The notes: generated from the letters alone by a model not told the origin. Numbered from the stretch's first letter, positions 1-8,173 are shown. The stretch: DNA of 10,159 nucleotides from an uncultured Prevotellaceae bacterium (GCA_937892315.1 CALAVF010000378.1:1-10159), one strand, 5' to 3'. A program made the numbers and translations.

Positions 1-69
1 GATTACGTACTCCCTGTTCTCGTCATCGAAATATCCGTATTGCTGATTGTCCATGTTGTTTGTTGACAT
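1..69 (-). CDS. GH94 cellobiose phosphorylase-like, N-terminal fragment
   Basis: Only the first 23 codons are present; the gene leaves the window at position 1, in frame. The visible peptide contains YGYFDDENREYVI, which matches the characteristic start of GH94 cellobiose phosphorylases (the Clostridium thermocellum enzyme begins with a very similar FGFFDDANKEYVI). These cytosolic enzymes split cellobiose with phosphate into glucose 1-phosphate and glucose. There is no signal peptide, as expected. Two in-frame ATGs are possible, at 69 and at 54; an in-frame TAA at 76-78 excludes anything longer. Neither has a Shine-Dalgarno; the leader is A/C-rich and almost free of G. It lies 49 bp downstream of the CE7-like esterase gene and is probably the next gene of the same operon. 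A related GH94 specificity (another beta-glucoside) cannot be excluded from 23 residues. Confidence 0.72.
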   Translation of the reverse strand, partial: MSTNNMDNQQYGYFDDENREYVI

Positions 70-118
70 TGTTGATTATGTTGTGCTTGTTATGTTTATT
101 ATTGTCGTGATGTCATTG

Positions 119-1438
119 TTATTTTGACACATTGAGATGTCTCTGCAGGAACGCATTCCATTCGTCCCACTGCTCCTGATACCAGAAATGCTCTGTCTTC
201 GGATATGGAGACAAGGTCTTATCCGCATTCACCACGTTGTATGTCGCATAGGCTGTTGTCGGTGGAACTACGTTATCATTGTATCCGAATGAGAAGTAAC
301 CCGGCACTTTGATGCGTCTCGCAAAGTTTACTCCGTCGTAGTATCTCAGCTGCTCCACGAGTCGCTTGTCCACGTTTGCCTTGGTGGTTCTCGTCGACTC
401 GTCGTAGAAGTAGTGCGGCCATCCACAGGCCTTGCCTTTCAGCGAATTGGTATGGTCGCACAGGGCGGCATGAACAGCCCCATAGCAAGACACACGCTTG
501 TCGAGGGCGGTCGTGGCGAGGGTGAGAAAACCACCCTGCGAAGAGCCTGTGACAGCAAGGTTCTTGCCATCCCATGCCACATCTTTCAACAGGGGATGGC
601 TGCCAATAGACTCAATAAAATCCACAGAACGAATACAACCCGTCACAACGTGCTTGTAGTAGTTGCGGTCACGGTCGTACACACCACTATGCCAATAATC
701 GGCAAGAGCAGCGGAGAAAAGGTTGTCATAATAGGTCTGTGGGTTGGTGACAGGGATGCCGTGGATGCCGATTTCGAGCACGATGGCACCCTGCTTGCAG
801 AACCACTCATCGCCGCCGTAGGGACGCACACCGGCACCTGGCACACGCAAGAGGGCAGGATACTTGCCCGGACGGGCGGGCACATTGAGGATGCCATACA
901 CCCGACGACCCCAACGGTCGTTCTGGAAAGAGACATGGTAGGTGTTCACATCGGGTGTGCTGCGGTCTGGCAGAAACTCGACATGGGGTTCGAGAGCCGT
1001 CCAACGGGCTTCCTCGATGGCTTTTGCCCAGAACTCATCAAAATCCTTGGGGCATTGAGCCGTGGGCACTATCTGTTCAGGAGACACGGCAACGGTACAC
1101 CAACTGTCGTAGGCTTGACCATTGACCGCCGCCTTGACATAAAGTTTGTAAAAACCGGGCTTGCTCATCTTCGCCTTGATGGTGGCTGTACCATCCTTCA
1201 GGGTCATGTCTTTCTTCACATCAAGATACATCTCGGGTCCCATCTCGTAGTGGATGGCGACATCGTCGAGCAACGTGCCCGACTTCCGCACATTGACGGT
1301 GTAGGTAATCGTCTCTCCAGTCTTATACACCCAGTCCTTGTGGTCTGGCGTAACGGTCACGGTGATGTTCTTGCCGATAATCTGAGCCTGGGCGACCGCC
1401 GCCACCAGCATCAGGAGGGTAAAAAGTAATTTTTTCAT
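119..1438 (-). CDS. CE7-like acetyl (xylan/mannan) esterase, secreted
   Basis: This 439-residue protein resembles the acetyl xylan esterase / cephalosporin-C deacetylase (AXE1, CE7) family of alpha/beta hydrolases, which remove O-acetyl groups from oligosaccharides. Residues 1-18 form a signal peptide ending AQA before QI. Residues about 20-118 look like a beta-sandwich/Ig-like domain, an extension absent from classical CE7 enzymes of about 320 residues. The hydrolase domain covers about 125-435. The nucleophile is Ser300 in GSSQGG, and the other likely triad members are Asp388 in GYNDN and His417 in TEHFW. The RGQ motif usual in CE7 is not visible at its expected place (LEIGIHGIPV instead), so this is a divergent relative. 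The ATG at 1438 is 4 bp after the stop of the mannanase gene, suggesting translational coupling. From context the substrate is inferred to be acetylated mannan or glucomannan oligosaccharides. Confidence 0.85.
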   Translation of the reverse strand: MKKLLFTLLMLVAAVAQAQIIGKNITVTVTPDHKDWVYKTGETITYTVNVRKSGTLLDDVAIHYEMGPEMYLDVKKDMTLKDGTATIKAKMSKPGFYKLYVKAAVNGQAYDSWCTVAVSPEQIVPTAQCPKDFDEFWAKAIEEARWTALEPHVEFLPDRSTPDVNTYHVSFQNDRWGRRVYGILNVPARPGKYPALLRVPGAGVRPYGGDEWFCKQGAIVLEIGIHGIPVTNPQTYYDNLFSAALADYWHSGVYDRDRNYYKHVVTGCIRSVDFIESIGSHPLLKDVAWDGKNLAVTGSSQGGFLTLATTALDKRVSCYGAVHAALCDHTNSLKGKACGWPHYFYDESTRTTKANVDKRLVEQLRYYDGVNFARRIKVPGYFSFGYNDNVVPPTTAYATYNVVNADKTLSPYPKTEHFWYQEQWDEWNAFLQRHLNVSK

Positions 1439-1442
1439 GATA

Positions 1443-2819
1443 TCACTTGGTTATTTGTTGAGTCATCTCTCTAATAATTTCCATCGTACTCCCATCGGCG
1501 GCAAAGACGGAATTAAGTCCTTGCTCCTCTTGGGCAGGGTCGCACACATAGTCGTCGTAGGGTTGCCAGATGGTGTGCTGTACGTTGGCACGTCCACCCC
1601 ATCCCCAGAAGTTGCAACCTGCAATCTTGCCAGACTCGCGGATGATGGAAAACACATATTTATAATAAGTATCGCGGCCGACCGTGGGCGAGCCAGGCGT
1701 GAAGACAAAGCCATCACGTGGATAACCGAACTCTTCCAGCACCATCGGACGACCTGCCTTGTGCATCAACTCATACGCCTCGTCGATGTAGGCAAGGGTG
1801 CTGTCACAGGCAGCATCGACCTTCGTCACGATGGGGTCATCGCCCTCCACGGTCTTGTCGGCATCATAATTCTGATTATACTGTCCCAACCAACCCCAGT
1901 TATAGGGCCAGATGTGGATGCAGGCATAGTCGATGTTGGGCAGGGTATGGATGGCATTGAACAACTCCATGCTCTCTTCACAACCATGCTTTCCTTCGCT
2001 GCCTGTCGTGACAAGATGATGGGGGTCGAGTTGCTTGATGAGGGTGGACTGCTCGTCAATCCACTCCACGAACTTGGCACGGTGGAGGGAATCGTTGACA
2101 AAGCAACGTGGTTCGTTGGCAATTTCCCATGCCATGATGGCAGGAGAGTCGGTGTAAGGTTTGCCCGTGACGGTATTGGTGCGGGTGACGATGTTCCTGA
2201 CATGCTGTGCCGCCAACGCCTTGGCAGAGTCGTTGAGGATAAAGTTGCCAGCATACTGCATGTATTCCCACCAGCCGTCGAGCGTGGGCACTGGAGTCTG
2301 GTCGAAATGCTTCATCTGACCGCTGCCGTCACTACTCATCACATCGCCAGAGAAGCCCACCCAATCAAGGTAGGCACCATAACCGCCGCTCCACTCCCAG
2401 GCATTGTTGAAGTAAAGCACCACCTTCATGTTGCGTTTTTCCAACTCAGCCATGAGGTAGTCGAGTCCTTGCAGGATGGTGTCGTTGTACACGCCTGGCT
2501 CGGTCTGCAACTTCGGAGCAATGTGGCTGGGGATGCCCTCTCTGCCGTCTCCACCCACGAGGACACGCAGGTTGTCGATGCCGATGGCCTGAAGGTCGTC
2601 CAATTCTTGAAGGAGGCGTTCACGGTTGCCTCCCCTACCCTCGCTTGCCAGGATGGCACCATACCAGAAGTTGGTACCCACATAGCGGTATTCCTTGTCA
2701 CCAATATAGAACTTGCCATCCTTGACAGTGACAAATACGGAATCGTCTGTCTTCACGGACGAACAAGCCGCCATGAGCAGTGTCGCCCCTATACAGATTA
2801 ACGATAAAATCTTTTTCAT
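1443..2819 (-). CDS. GH5 subfamily 7-like endo-beta-1,4-mannanase lipoprotein
   Basis: The product (458 residues) is a glycoside hydrolase family 5 TIM-barrel enzyme, best matching the mannanase subfamily GH5_7, which cuts internal beta-1,4-mannosidic bonds. Visible hallmarks are GTNFWYG near residue 49, NLRVLVGG near 83, acid/base Glu236 in WEIANEPR, YACIHIWPYNWGW near 298, and nucleophile Glu363 in VLEEFG. The N-terminus is a lipoprotein signal with lipobox LMAAC, the lipidated residue being Cys19; the following SSVKTDD has a nearby acidic pair, so surface exposure is possible but not proven. I chose the ATG at 2819 because a perfect AGGAGG lies 5 nt before it; a longer TTG-started form from 2843 would begin upstream of that site and hide the lipoprotein signal. 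It sits 42 bp after the SASA-type esterase gene and 4 bp before the CE7-like esterase gene. Activity on glucomannan versus galactomannan cannot be told from sequence. Confidence 0.9.
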   Translation of the reverse strand: MKKILSLICIGATLLMAACSSVKTDDSVFVTVKDGKFYIGDKEYRYVGTNFWYGAILASEGRGGNRERLLQELDDLQAIGIDNLRVLVGGDGREGIPSHIAPKLQTEPGVYNDTILQGLDYLMAELEKRNMKVVLYFNNAWEWSGGYGAYLDWVGFSGDVMSSDGSGQMKHFDQTPVPTLDGWWEYMQYAGNFILNDSAKALAAQHVRNIVTRTNTVTGKPYTDSPAIMAWEIANEPRCFVNDSLHRAKFVEWIDEQSTLIKQLDPHHLVTTGSEGKHGCEESMELFNAIHTLPNIDYACIHIWPYNWGWLGQYNQNYDADKTVEGDDPIVTKVDAACDSTLAYIDEAYELMHKAGRPMVLEEFGYPRDGFVFTPGSPTVGRDTYYKYVFSIIRESGKIAGCNFWGWGGRANVQHTIWQPYDDYVCDPAQEEQGLNSVFAADGSTMEIIREMTQQITK

Positions 2820-2824
2820 CTTTT

Positions 2825-2830
2825 CCTCCT
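2825..2830 (-). promoter_or_regulatory. Strong Shine-Dalgarno AGGAGG of the mannanase gene
   Basis: The minus strand reads AAAGGAGGAAAAG directly before the ATG at 2819, with 5 nt between AGGAGG and the start codon. It decides the mannanase start. It is unusual here: the GH2, SASA-type esterase and CE7-like esterase genes of the operon have no comparable site, which is the norm in Bacteroidota. Confidence 0.8.
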
Positions 2831-2861
2831 TTGTTTCAAACAAAACAATGTCTGCCTCTTG

Positions 2862-4355
2862 TTACTTGTCGGTTCTGAAAGGCACCACAGGCAGACCACG
2901 AGAGTTGTGGAGTTTGCCCAACGCGAAATTCTTGAAATTATATCTTACGCTCTTCACCTCGGGTACTTCGGGGCATACCAACTTGAGGAAACAACCCTGA
3001 GGCTGAGTTCGCCACTCGGACGATGACCACACGATGGCAGGATGGAAGACTCCGTCCTCGCCTGCCGCCTCAAAACCCTCGATGCCGTCCATGCGGTCGA
3101 ATCCGTCGAAACTATTAGTGAAGTAGAGGAGGGTCACCTTGCCCGTGGCGTTAGGGTTCTCACTGACAGCCGTGCCGGCAATGACCATCTGGTCGTCCTT
3201 CGACACCTCCACGGTCTTCATGAAATCGAACTCTGGAAACTCTGCCATCAGCCCCTTCATGCCATAGTTGCGAGAGGCAGCCATGTAGGCGAGTCGCTGC
3301 CCAATTTCCAACTTCTTGGCTCCGTGAATCTGCTTCGACTCGTATGGATAGATCAGGTCGCTGGTGCAGACGCAGCCACAATTGTCCAACTGCTTGGCGA
3401 TGACGTGCTGTGCCTCGCGGAACTTAGCACCCCATTCACCCTCGACGTTGTCATACCAGTAGGGAGGCAATTCCACCGTGTAGATGGGCAACTTGTCGCC
3501 TGGCTGATTCCACATCTTACGCCAAAGGTTCACCATGGTGGTGAAGCGTTCGATATATTCCCCTTCACGTCCCACATTGCTCTCGCCCTGATTCCAGAGG
3601 AAGCCCTTGATGGTGTAGCCTGCCAAGGGATAGAGCATACCGTTGTACATGACCATCTTGCGGTGGTAGTCAGCATCGGAACAGGGAGTGAGTCCGTCGG
3701 GATAGGTGAGCAGGATTTCCTTAGGCATCCATCCCTCCACACAACTGCCGCCCCACGAGCAGTTAATGACACCCACCGGCACGTCCAAAAGGTCGGTGAG
3801 CGTGCGGGCAAAGAAGTAGGCACAAGCCGAAAAAGCAGGTGCGTTCTCTGGTTCGCAGGTCATCCACTTGCCACCCACCTTCTCCTGAGGTTCGAGCGGG
3901 TCTGCCTTCGGGATGGTGGCGACACGGATGGCTCGCTTGTATTTGCCCGACAAGGCGATGGCTTCGTTGGCACCCTCGATGGGACAGTTCCAGAAACCAC
4001 CCAACGGCATCTCCATGTTCGACTGACCAGAGCAGAACCACACTTCGCCAATGAGCACATTGTCGAGGGTGATGGTCTCGCCATCTCCCCGCACGGTGAC
4101 GGTCTGAGGGTCGTAGGAAGCAGCAGGGGTGTTGAGTTTCACCATCCACTTGCCTTTCTTGTCAGCCGTGGCTGTGTACTTCTCTGTCGTCCAACTGGCG
4201 GTTACTTCCACCTTGCTGTCAGCCTTTGCCCAACCCCACATCTTGGCTTGGGTCTGCTGCTGCAACATCATGTTGCTGCCAAAAATCTCTGGCAGTTCCA
4301 ATGCGTGGGCACTCCATGTAACCAACGCAAAAAGTAATAAAAAGATTTTTCTCAT
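2862..4355 (-). CDS. Sialate O-acetylesterase (SASA)-type carbohydrate acetylesterase, secreted
   Basis: This 497-residue protein belongs to the sialate O-acetylesterase-like group of SGNH hydrolases. Residues 1-18 are a signal peptide (MRKIFLLLFALVTWSAHA). A beta-sandwich region about 20-100 precedes the catalytic domain. The nucleophile Ser112 lies in CSGQSNMEMPL, the second conserved block NQGESN is at 255-260, and the Asp/His pair is Asp333 (TSDLIY) and His344 (IHGAKK). These match the family signatures, including length. Despite the family name, many Bacteroidota members in polysaccharide loci act on plant-polysaccharide acetyl groups; beside a mannanase the inferred substrate is acetylated mannan. 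I prefer the ATG at 4355, 13 bp after the regulator's stop, because a TTG start at 4376 would overlap the regulator gene and add a polar extension before the signal peptide. No Shine-Dalgarno is visible; the leader is A/T-rich. Confidence 0.85.
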   Translation of the reverse strand: MRKIFLLLFALVTWSAHALELPEIFGSNMMLQQQTQAKMWGWAKADSKVEVTASWTTEKYTATADKKGKWMVKLNTPAASYDPQTVTVRGDGETITLDNVLIGEVWFCSGQSNMEMPLGGFWNCPIEGANEAIALSGKYKRAIRVATIPKADPLEPQEKVGGKWMTCEPENAPAFSACAYFFARTLTDLLDVPVGVINCSWGGSCVEGWMPKEILLTYPDGLTPCSDADYHRKMVMYNGMLYPLAGYTIKGFLWNQGESNVGREGEYIERFTTMVNLWRKMWNQPGDKLPIYTVELPPYWYDNVEGEWGAKFREAQHVIAKQLDNCGCVCTSDLIYPYESKQIHGAKKLEIGQRLAYMAASRNYGMKGLMAEFPEFDFMKTVEVSKDDQMVIAGTAVSENPNATGKVTLLYFTNSFDGFDRMDGIEGFEAAGEDGVFHPAIVWSSSEWRTQPQGCFLKLVCPEVPEVKSVRYNFKNFALGKLHNSRGLPVVPFRTDK

Positions 4356-4368
4356 ATCAGTTAGTTTT

Positions 4369-5244
4369 TTACACAATCACTTTTGTCTTCCGATAGTTCT
4401 CGCGGAACGCACTCGGCGTGCATCCTTTCTTTTTCTTGAAGATGCGGTTGAAGTTGCTCACATTGTTGAAGCCACAGTCGTAGCAGATTTCGACAATCGA
4501 GTTCGTGCTGTCAGCCAACAATCGGGCAGCATGTCCCAAACGAACATCAATGATGTAGTCGCTGATACTTCTGCCGGTACGCAACTTGAAGAAACGGCTG
4601 AATGCCGTAGGAGTCATGCTGGCAATGTCGGCAAGGCTCTGCAGACGAATCTCGTCCCGGAAGTGCATGTCTATATACTCTTCCACTTTCTTCACCCGCC
4701 GACTTTCAGCAACGTTCTGCACATGGGCAAATGCCGAACTGGTCAGCAGGTGGTAGTCTTCCTGCAAGGAGAGTTCGTAGAGAATCTCGAAGAGTTTCAA
4801 CACTCGATAGAAACCTGGCTGGGTACGGGTGATTTCGTTGATGCGGTCGTAAAGCCGCATGATGGACGGCAAGCCAAACGCAATGCCATTCTGAGCATTC
4901 TGGAAGAGTTTCCTCACGCTGCTCATCTGGTTTTTCTCCAGCAGCGTCTTGCCAAAAAGGTCGGAAGAGAACTGAATGGTGATTTCATGCACTCTGTCCA
5001 TCTTGCACTCATGCTGTTCCCACGAGTGCTCCAAGCCGCTGCCCAACAGCACCAAGTCATAGTTCTTCAGCACCTCTATCGAGTCGCCCACAATGCGTTT
5101 GGCACCGCTGCAATTTTCGATGAAGTTCAACTCCATCTCGTCATGCTTATGCATGGGATAGGTGAAACTTTCCTTCTGCCTGTCCACCAAGTAGAAGCAA
5201 TCCCGTTCTGACAAAGGCGTTATTTCGGTGATGACGTTGTTCAT
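4369..5244 (-). CDS. AraC-family transcriptional regulator with N-terminal cupin domain
   Basis: The 291-residue product is a cytoplasmic one-component regulator. Residues about 10-105 form a cupin-type sensing domain, with the metal/ligand-like motif MHKHDEMELN at 31-40 and His73 further on. Residues about 185-285 are the AraC DNA-binding domain: the first helix-turn-helix around 200-221 (LQSLADIASMTPTAFSRFFK) and the second around 249-270 with the conserved CGFNNVSNFNRIFKK, followed by the family signature GCTPSAFREN. There is no signal peptide or membrane segment, so it is not a hybrid two-component sensor. Its ATG is 2 bp after the GH2 stop and its stop is 13 bp before the esterase start, so it is co-transcribed with the enzymes it probably controls. 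The inducer is unknown; a manno- or gluco-oligosaccharide is inferred from context. Confidence 0.9.
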   Translation of the reverse strand: MNNVITEITPLSERDCFYLVDRQKESFTYPMHKHDEMELNFIENCSGAKRIVGDSIEVLKNYDLVLLGSGLEHSWEQHECKMDRVHEITIQFSSDLFGKTLLEKNQMSSVRKLFQNAQNGIAFGLPSIMRLYDRINEITRTQPGFYRVLKLFEILYELSLQEDYHLLTSSAFAHVQNVAESRRVKKVEEYIDMHFRDEIRLQSLADIASMTPTAFSRFFKLRTGRSISDYIIDVRLGHAARLLADSTNSIVEICYDCGFNNVSNFNRIFKKKKGCTPSAFRENYRKTKVIV

Positions 5245-5246
5245 GG

Positions 5247-8093
5247 TTACTTCTTTTCTTTATAGTCGGTCAAGTTTTTCACGCCCTGAATGTCACGCAC
5301 TTTCGTCTCGCTATACAGCAAAGAGCGGAGAGCATCCACCGTGATGGCTGTTTCTGGATGGAAGTCGGCACTGAGCATGTACTGACGCACGGCATCGACG
5401 TATGCCCTCCCCTCCACGCAGGACGTGATGGCATCAAAGTCGGTGGTCGAAATGAGCAGTTTACCCTTCCCCACCCTAAACTCCATCAGGATGCCCAACT
5501 TGTGGTTACGTTCCACATTATCTACGGTCTGGATGAGGGGACGGTAGTCTTTATCCAACGCGTTGAGGATGAGGGGGCGAGAGTTCAAGGCGATGCTCCA
5601 CCACTGCCAATCGCTCCTGCCCTCGGTGGGGAAGTGGTCGAAAAGCGGATGGGTGGGATTCATCAACATGCCGAGCGTGCCTGGCGAGACGGGCTTGTTG
5701 TTGTTCTCGCTGATGGTCTTGAACATGGCATAGTTCCAATAGTCAGGGGTGAAGAGCCCACCCACACTCTGTTTCTCGATGCTGGCATGACGAGGCGAGA
5801 GCAGCACAGACTTGCCCTGCTGCAAGGCTTTAAGGGTCGGCACATCAAGTGTGTCTGCCACCACCAGTTCTGGATTCATGGCAAGGAGTCTGTACACCCA
5901 CAACTTATAATAATTATGATATTCCCCTGTCTTCAAGTCCAGACGAAGTTGCGTAGATTGCTGAATGTCGCTGAGTGGCAGGGTGATACTGCCTACCGTT
6001 GCCACATCACCTTGCCACACATCCACATAGTCCTCTTTGCCCGAACGGCTGAAGAGGTCGGTGCGGTGGCCTTCTTCGTCCACGCTATAGAGTTCCCACG
6101 TGAGGGGCTTGTGGTAGTCGTCTTCGGTGTAGTTGCTGATGGCGAGGTCCACCCTGAGCGTGTCGAGGGCGTTCCAGCAGTAAGTGTCCATGCGTGCCAA
6201 CGGAACGACTGGTGCGTTCCATCCTCTGAAGGCATCAGGAGTGACCAGTCCCTTGCTGTCCATAAAGGCATCGAGAATACCGCAGAGAGCACTTCCCTGC
6301 CCCGGATAGTCCTTGAGGTCAAGCAGTTGATAGCCGCCGAAGCCAGGGGTGCGGAGACAATACTCCATGTCTGCCTTGTAGCAATCGACAGCCCATGTGC
6401 CGGTTGACCAGTGGAAGAGGTCAATCATCGGGGTGAGCCCGTTCTCTTGCAGGCGGTCACGGAAGATTTCGAGGTTGTAGGGATAGAGCACCCCTGTGTA
6501 TTTCGGGATTTCCTTGTAGTCGGGATAAATCTGGAACTGGCAAGTCTCATGGCTCACGATGGGCACAGGAGAGAGCGGCACGACGTTGCTGAAGTTGGCA
6601 CGAGTCGTCGGGCGGTTCCAGTTGAGGATGCCCCCGTGGTCGGCATCGGCAAAGGAGAAGGAGGTGCGGGCATGGGTGGAGAAACCGTCGCCGCCACCCA
6701 CACGGCACGTGATGTAAAAGTCTTCGGCAGGCTCGCCTTCTGCCGTCTTTTTCGGTCCCTTCCATCCGAGGTCATTGTTGCTGCCCTGACTATACAGATG
6801 ACGAGGGTCTTTCTTTCGGAAGTCGTCGAGCCACTGTGCCATCATCTCGTTGTCGCCCCACAGTTCGTTGCCCAAGCCAAGTCCCATGAACGAAGGGTGG
6901 TCGCCCAGAAAGTCAAGCAGGGTGAAGGCTTCGTTGCAAAGAAACTTGTTTTGTTCCACGGTGGTTGAGTCGATGGTTCCCCACAGAGGCAGTTCCGTGT
7001 GCAGGTAGATGCCCAACTCGTCAGCCGCCGTGAAAGCCGCTTCGGTCGGTGTGTAGGAGTGGAAACGATAGTGATTGATGCCATACTGCTTGGCGATGAT
7101 GAAGACACGTCGCCATTCATTCACGTCGGTGGGGCAATATGCCGTGAGCGGAAACACACATCCATCGTGTGTGCCACGCAGAAACGTCTTGTTGCCGTTG
7201 ATGGTGAACTGCGTGCCTTCGGTCGCAAATTTCCTCATGCCGAAGGTCTTGGCAACACTGTCCGTCGAGGTCTTGCTGCTCACGGTTGCCGCCAGCGTGT
7301 AGAGGTCGGGGTGAAACTCGCTCCAGAGGTGAGGATTCTCGCCCATGTCCATCGTCAGTTCCACGGTGTTGAGCGTACCGTTAAGTTTCACCTTTTTCTT
7401 GATGGTCACCAGGCGTTTGTCCTCGTCATCAAAAGCCGTTCGCGACAGTGTAACGATACGGCTGCCAGGCTTCTCCGTCGTGAATATCTCCAGCCTTACC
7501 TTCACCTCGTTCATGTCCACGTCGGGATATATCTGCATCTTGCGGATATAGGTGGTTGGCATAGACACCAGTTCCATCCGTCCCAAAATGCCGTTCCAAT
7601 TGGTTTGCGTGGCATCCGTCCAGGCGTGAGAGCCGTGAACCCCGTCGGGCACACTCCCTTCGGTGTTATCCACCTCAATGCGGATGTGGTGCTTGCCTGG
7701 CGTCACGTTGTCAGGCAGCGTGTAATGATGAGGGGCATACAGATGGGTCAGCACGCCTACTTTCTCTTCGTCCCACCACAACGTGGTTTTCTTGGTGCGT
7801 TCCAAATCGAGGAACATCATTCGTCCCCGACCCACCATGTCGGCAGGGATGTCCACATCACGTTCATACACGACCTTGCCCACGTAGGGATAGAGTCGAG
7901 TCAACTGAGTGGTCACGTTGGTCGGGTGTTCACCCGTACCCAAGCGGTTCTCGTCTGTAGTACCCGGCAGACGGCATTCACCCAGCGACGACTGCCACAC
8001 ACCCGACAAATCCAACGTCTGACGTTGGGCGGCGACAGGCAGCACACCCCATATCAAGAGGCTGCATCCTATTATTGTACATCTCAGTTTCAT
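5247..8093 (-). CDS. Glycoside hydrolase family 2-type enzyme, secreted
   Basis: This 948-residue protein has the GH2 layout. A signal peptide (MKLRCTIIGCSLLIWGVL then PVAAQ) ends about residue 22; a jelly-roll sugar-binding domain covers about 25-180 (LSGVW, YERDVDIP, DATQTNWNGILGRMEL), an Ig-like domain about 185-285, and a TIM barrel about 290-600 (TFLRGTHDG, YRFHSYTPTEAAF). The acid/base is Glu410 in GLGNELWG and the likely nucleophile is Glu516 in VSHETCQF. Residues about 720-890 look like a ThuA/class I glutamine-amidotransferase-like domain of the kind found at the C-terminus of some GH2 proteins. It lacks the usual GH2 beta-mannosidase motif surroundings, so the substrate sugar is uncertain (beta-galactoside, beta-mannoside or other). 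The ATG at 8093 is chosen over an upstream start at 8195 because it begins the signal peptide and the upstream one would span the promoter. It is the first gene of the operon. Confidence 0.85.
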   Translation of the reverse strand: MKLRCTIIGCSLLIWGVLPVAAQRQTLDLSGVWQSSLGECRLPGTTDENRLGTGEHPTNVTTQLTRLYPYVGKVVYERDVDIPADMVGRGRMMFLDLERTKKTTLWWDEEKVGVLTHLYAPHHYTLPDNVTPGKHHIRIEVDNTEGSVPDGVHGSHAWTDATQTNWNGILGRMELVSMPTTYIRKMQIYPDVDMNEVKVRLEIFTTEKPGSRIVTLSRTAFDDEDKRLVTIKKKVKLNGTLNTVELTMDMGENPHLWSEFHPDLYTLAATVSSKTSTDSVAKTFGMRKFATEGTQFTINGNKTFLRGTHDGCVFPLTAYCPTDVNEWRRVFIIAKQYGINHYRFHSYTPTEAAFTAADELGIYLHTELPLWGTIDSTTVEQNKFLCNEAFTLLDFLGDHPSFMGLGLGNELWGDNEMMAQWLDDFRKKDPRHLYSQGSNNDLGWKGPKKTAEGEPAEDFYITCRVGGGDGFSTHARTSFSFADADHGGILNWNRPTTRANFSNVVPLSPVPIVSHETCQFQIYPDYKEIPKYTGVLYPYNLEIFRDRLQENGLTPMIDLFHWSTGTWAVDCYKADMEYCLRTPGFGGYQLLDLKDYPGQGSALCGILDAFMDSKGLVTPDAFRGWNAPVVPLARMDTYCWNALDTLRVDLAISNYTEDDYHKPLTWELYSVDEEGHRTDLFSRSGKEDYVDVWQGDVATVGSITLPLSDIQQSTQLRLDLKTGEYHNYYKLWVYRLLAMNPELVVADTLDVPTLKALQQGKSVLLSPRHASIEKQSVGGLFTPDYWNYAMFKTISENNNKPVSPGTLGMLMNPTHPLFDHFPTEGRSDWQWWSIALNSRPLILNALDKDYRPLIQTVDNVERNHKLGILMEFRVGKGKLLISTTDFDAITSCVEGRAYVDAVRQYMLSADFHPETAITVDALRSLLYSETKVRDIQGVKNLTDYKEKK

Positions 8094-8122
8094 GTTCACG
8101 GTATTAACAGGGTTTCCGTGTG

Positions 8123-8130
8123 CAAATATA
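8123..8130 (-). promoter_or_regulatory. Bacteroidota-type -7 box of the operon promoter
   Basis: The minus strand reads TATATTTG, a perfect match to the Bacteroidota sigma-ABfr -7 consensus TAnnTTTG, about 29 bp before the ATG at 8093. Transcription would start near 8117, giving a leader of about 24 nt. A -33 TTTG at the usual 19-21 nt spacing is not seen; a TTTG 11 nt upstream (8142-8145) is too close. It is the only such box I found at a gene junction of the operon. Confidence 0.6.
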
Positions 8131-8173
8131 AGGAAAAGTCTCAAAAAAAGCCTTTCTTTTTCGACATTTTTTG

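Noticed and set aside
2831..2843. TTGTTTCAAACAA palindrome as a regulator operator or terminator
   Set aside because: It is a single short AT-rich copy without T-run or second half-site elsewhere in the operon; chance is likely, so it is only mentioned with the ribosome-site observation.
413..5211. Long plus-strand open frames (413-1429, 1437-2801, 3042-4337, 4129-5211) antisense to the enzyme genes
   Set aside because: Their translations are low-complexity in style (rich in His, Val, Arg, Gly), have no recognisable domains, and lie exactly opposite genes with clear family motifs; they follow from the codon bias of the real genes.
1..8093. Mobile element or phage involvement
   Set aside because: No transposase, integrase, terminal repeats or tRNA fragment is visible; the genes form an ordinary co-directional metabolic operon.
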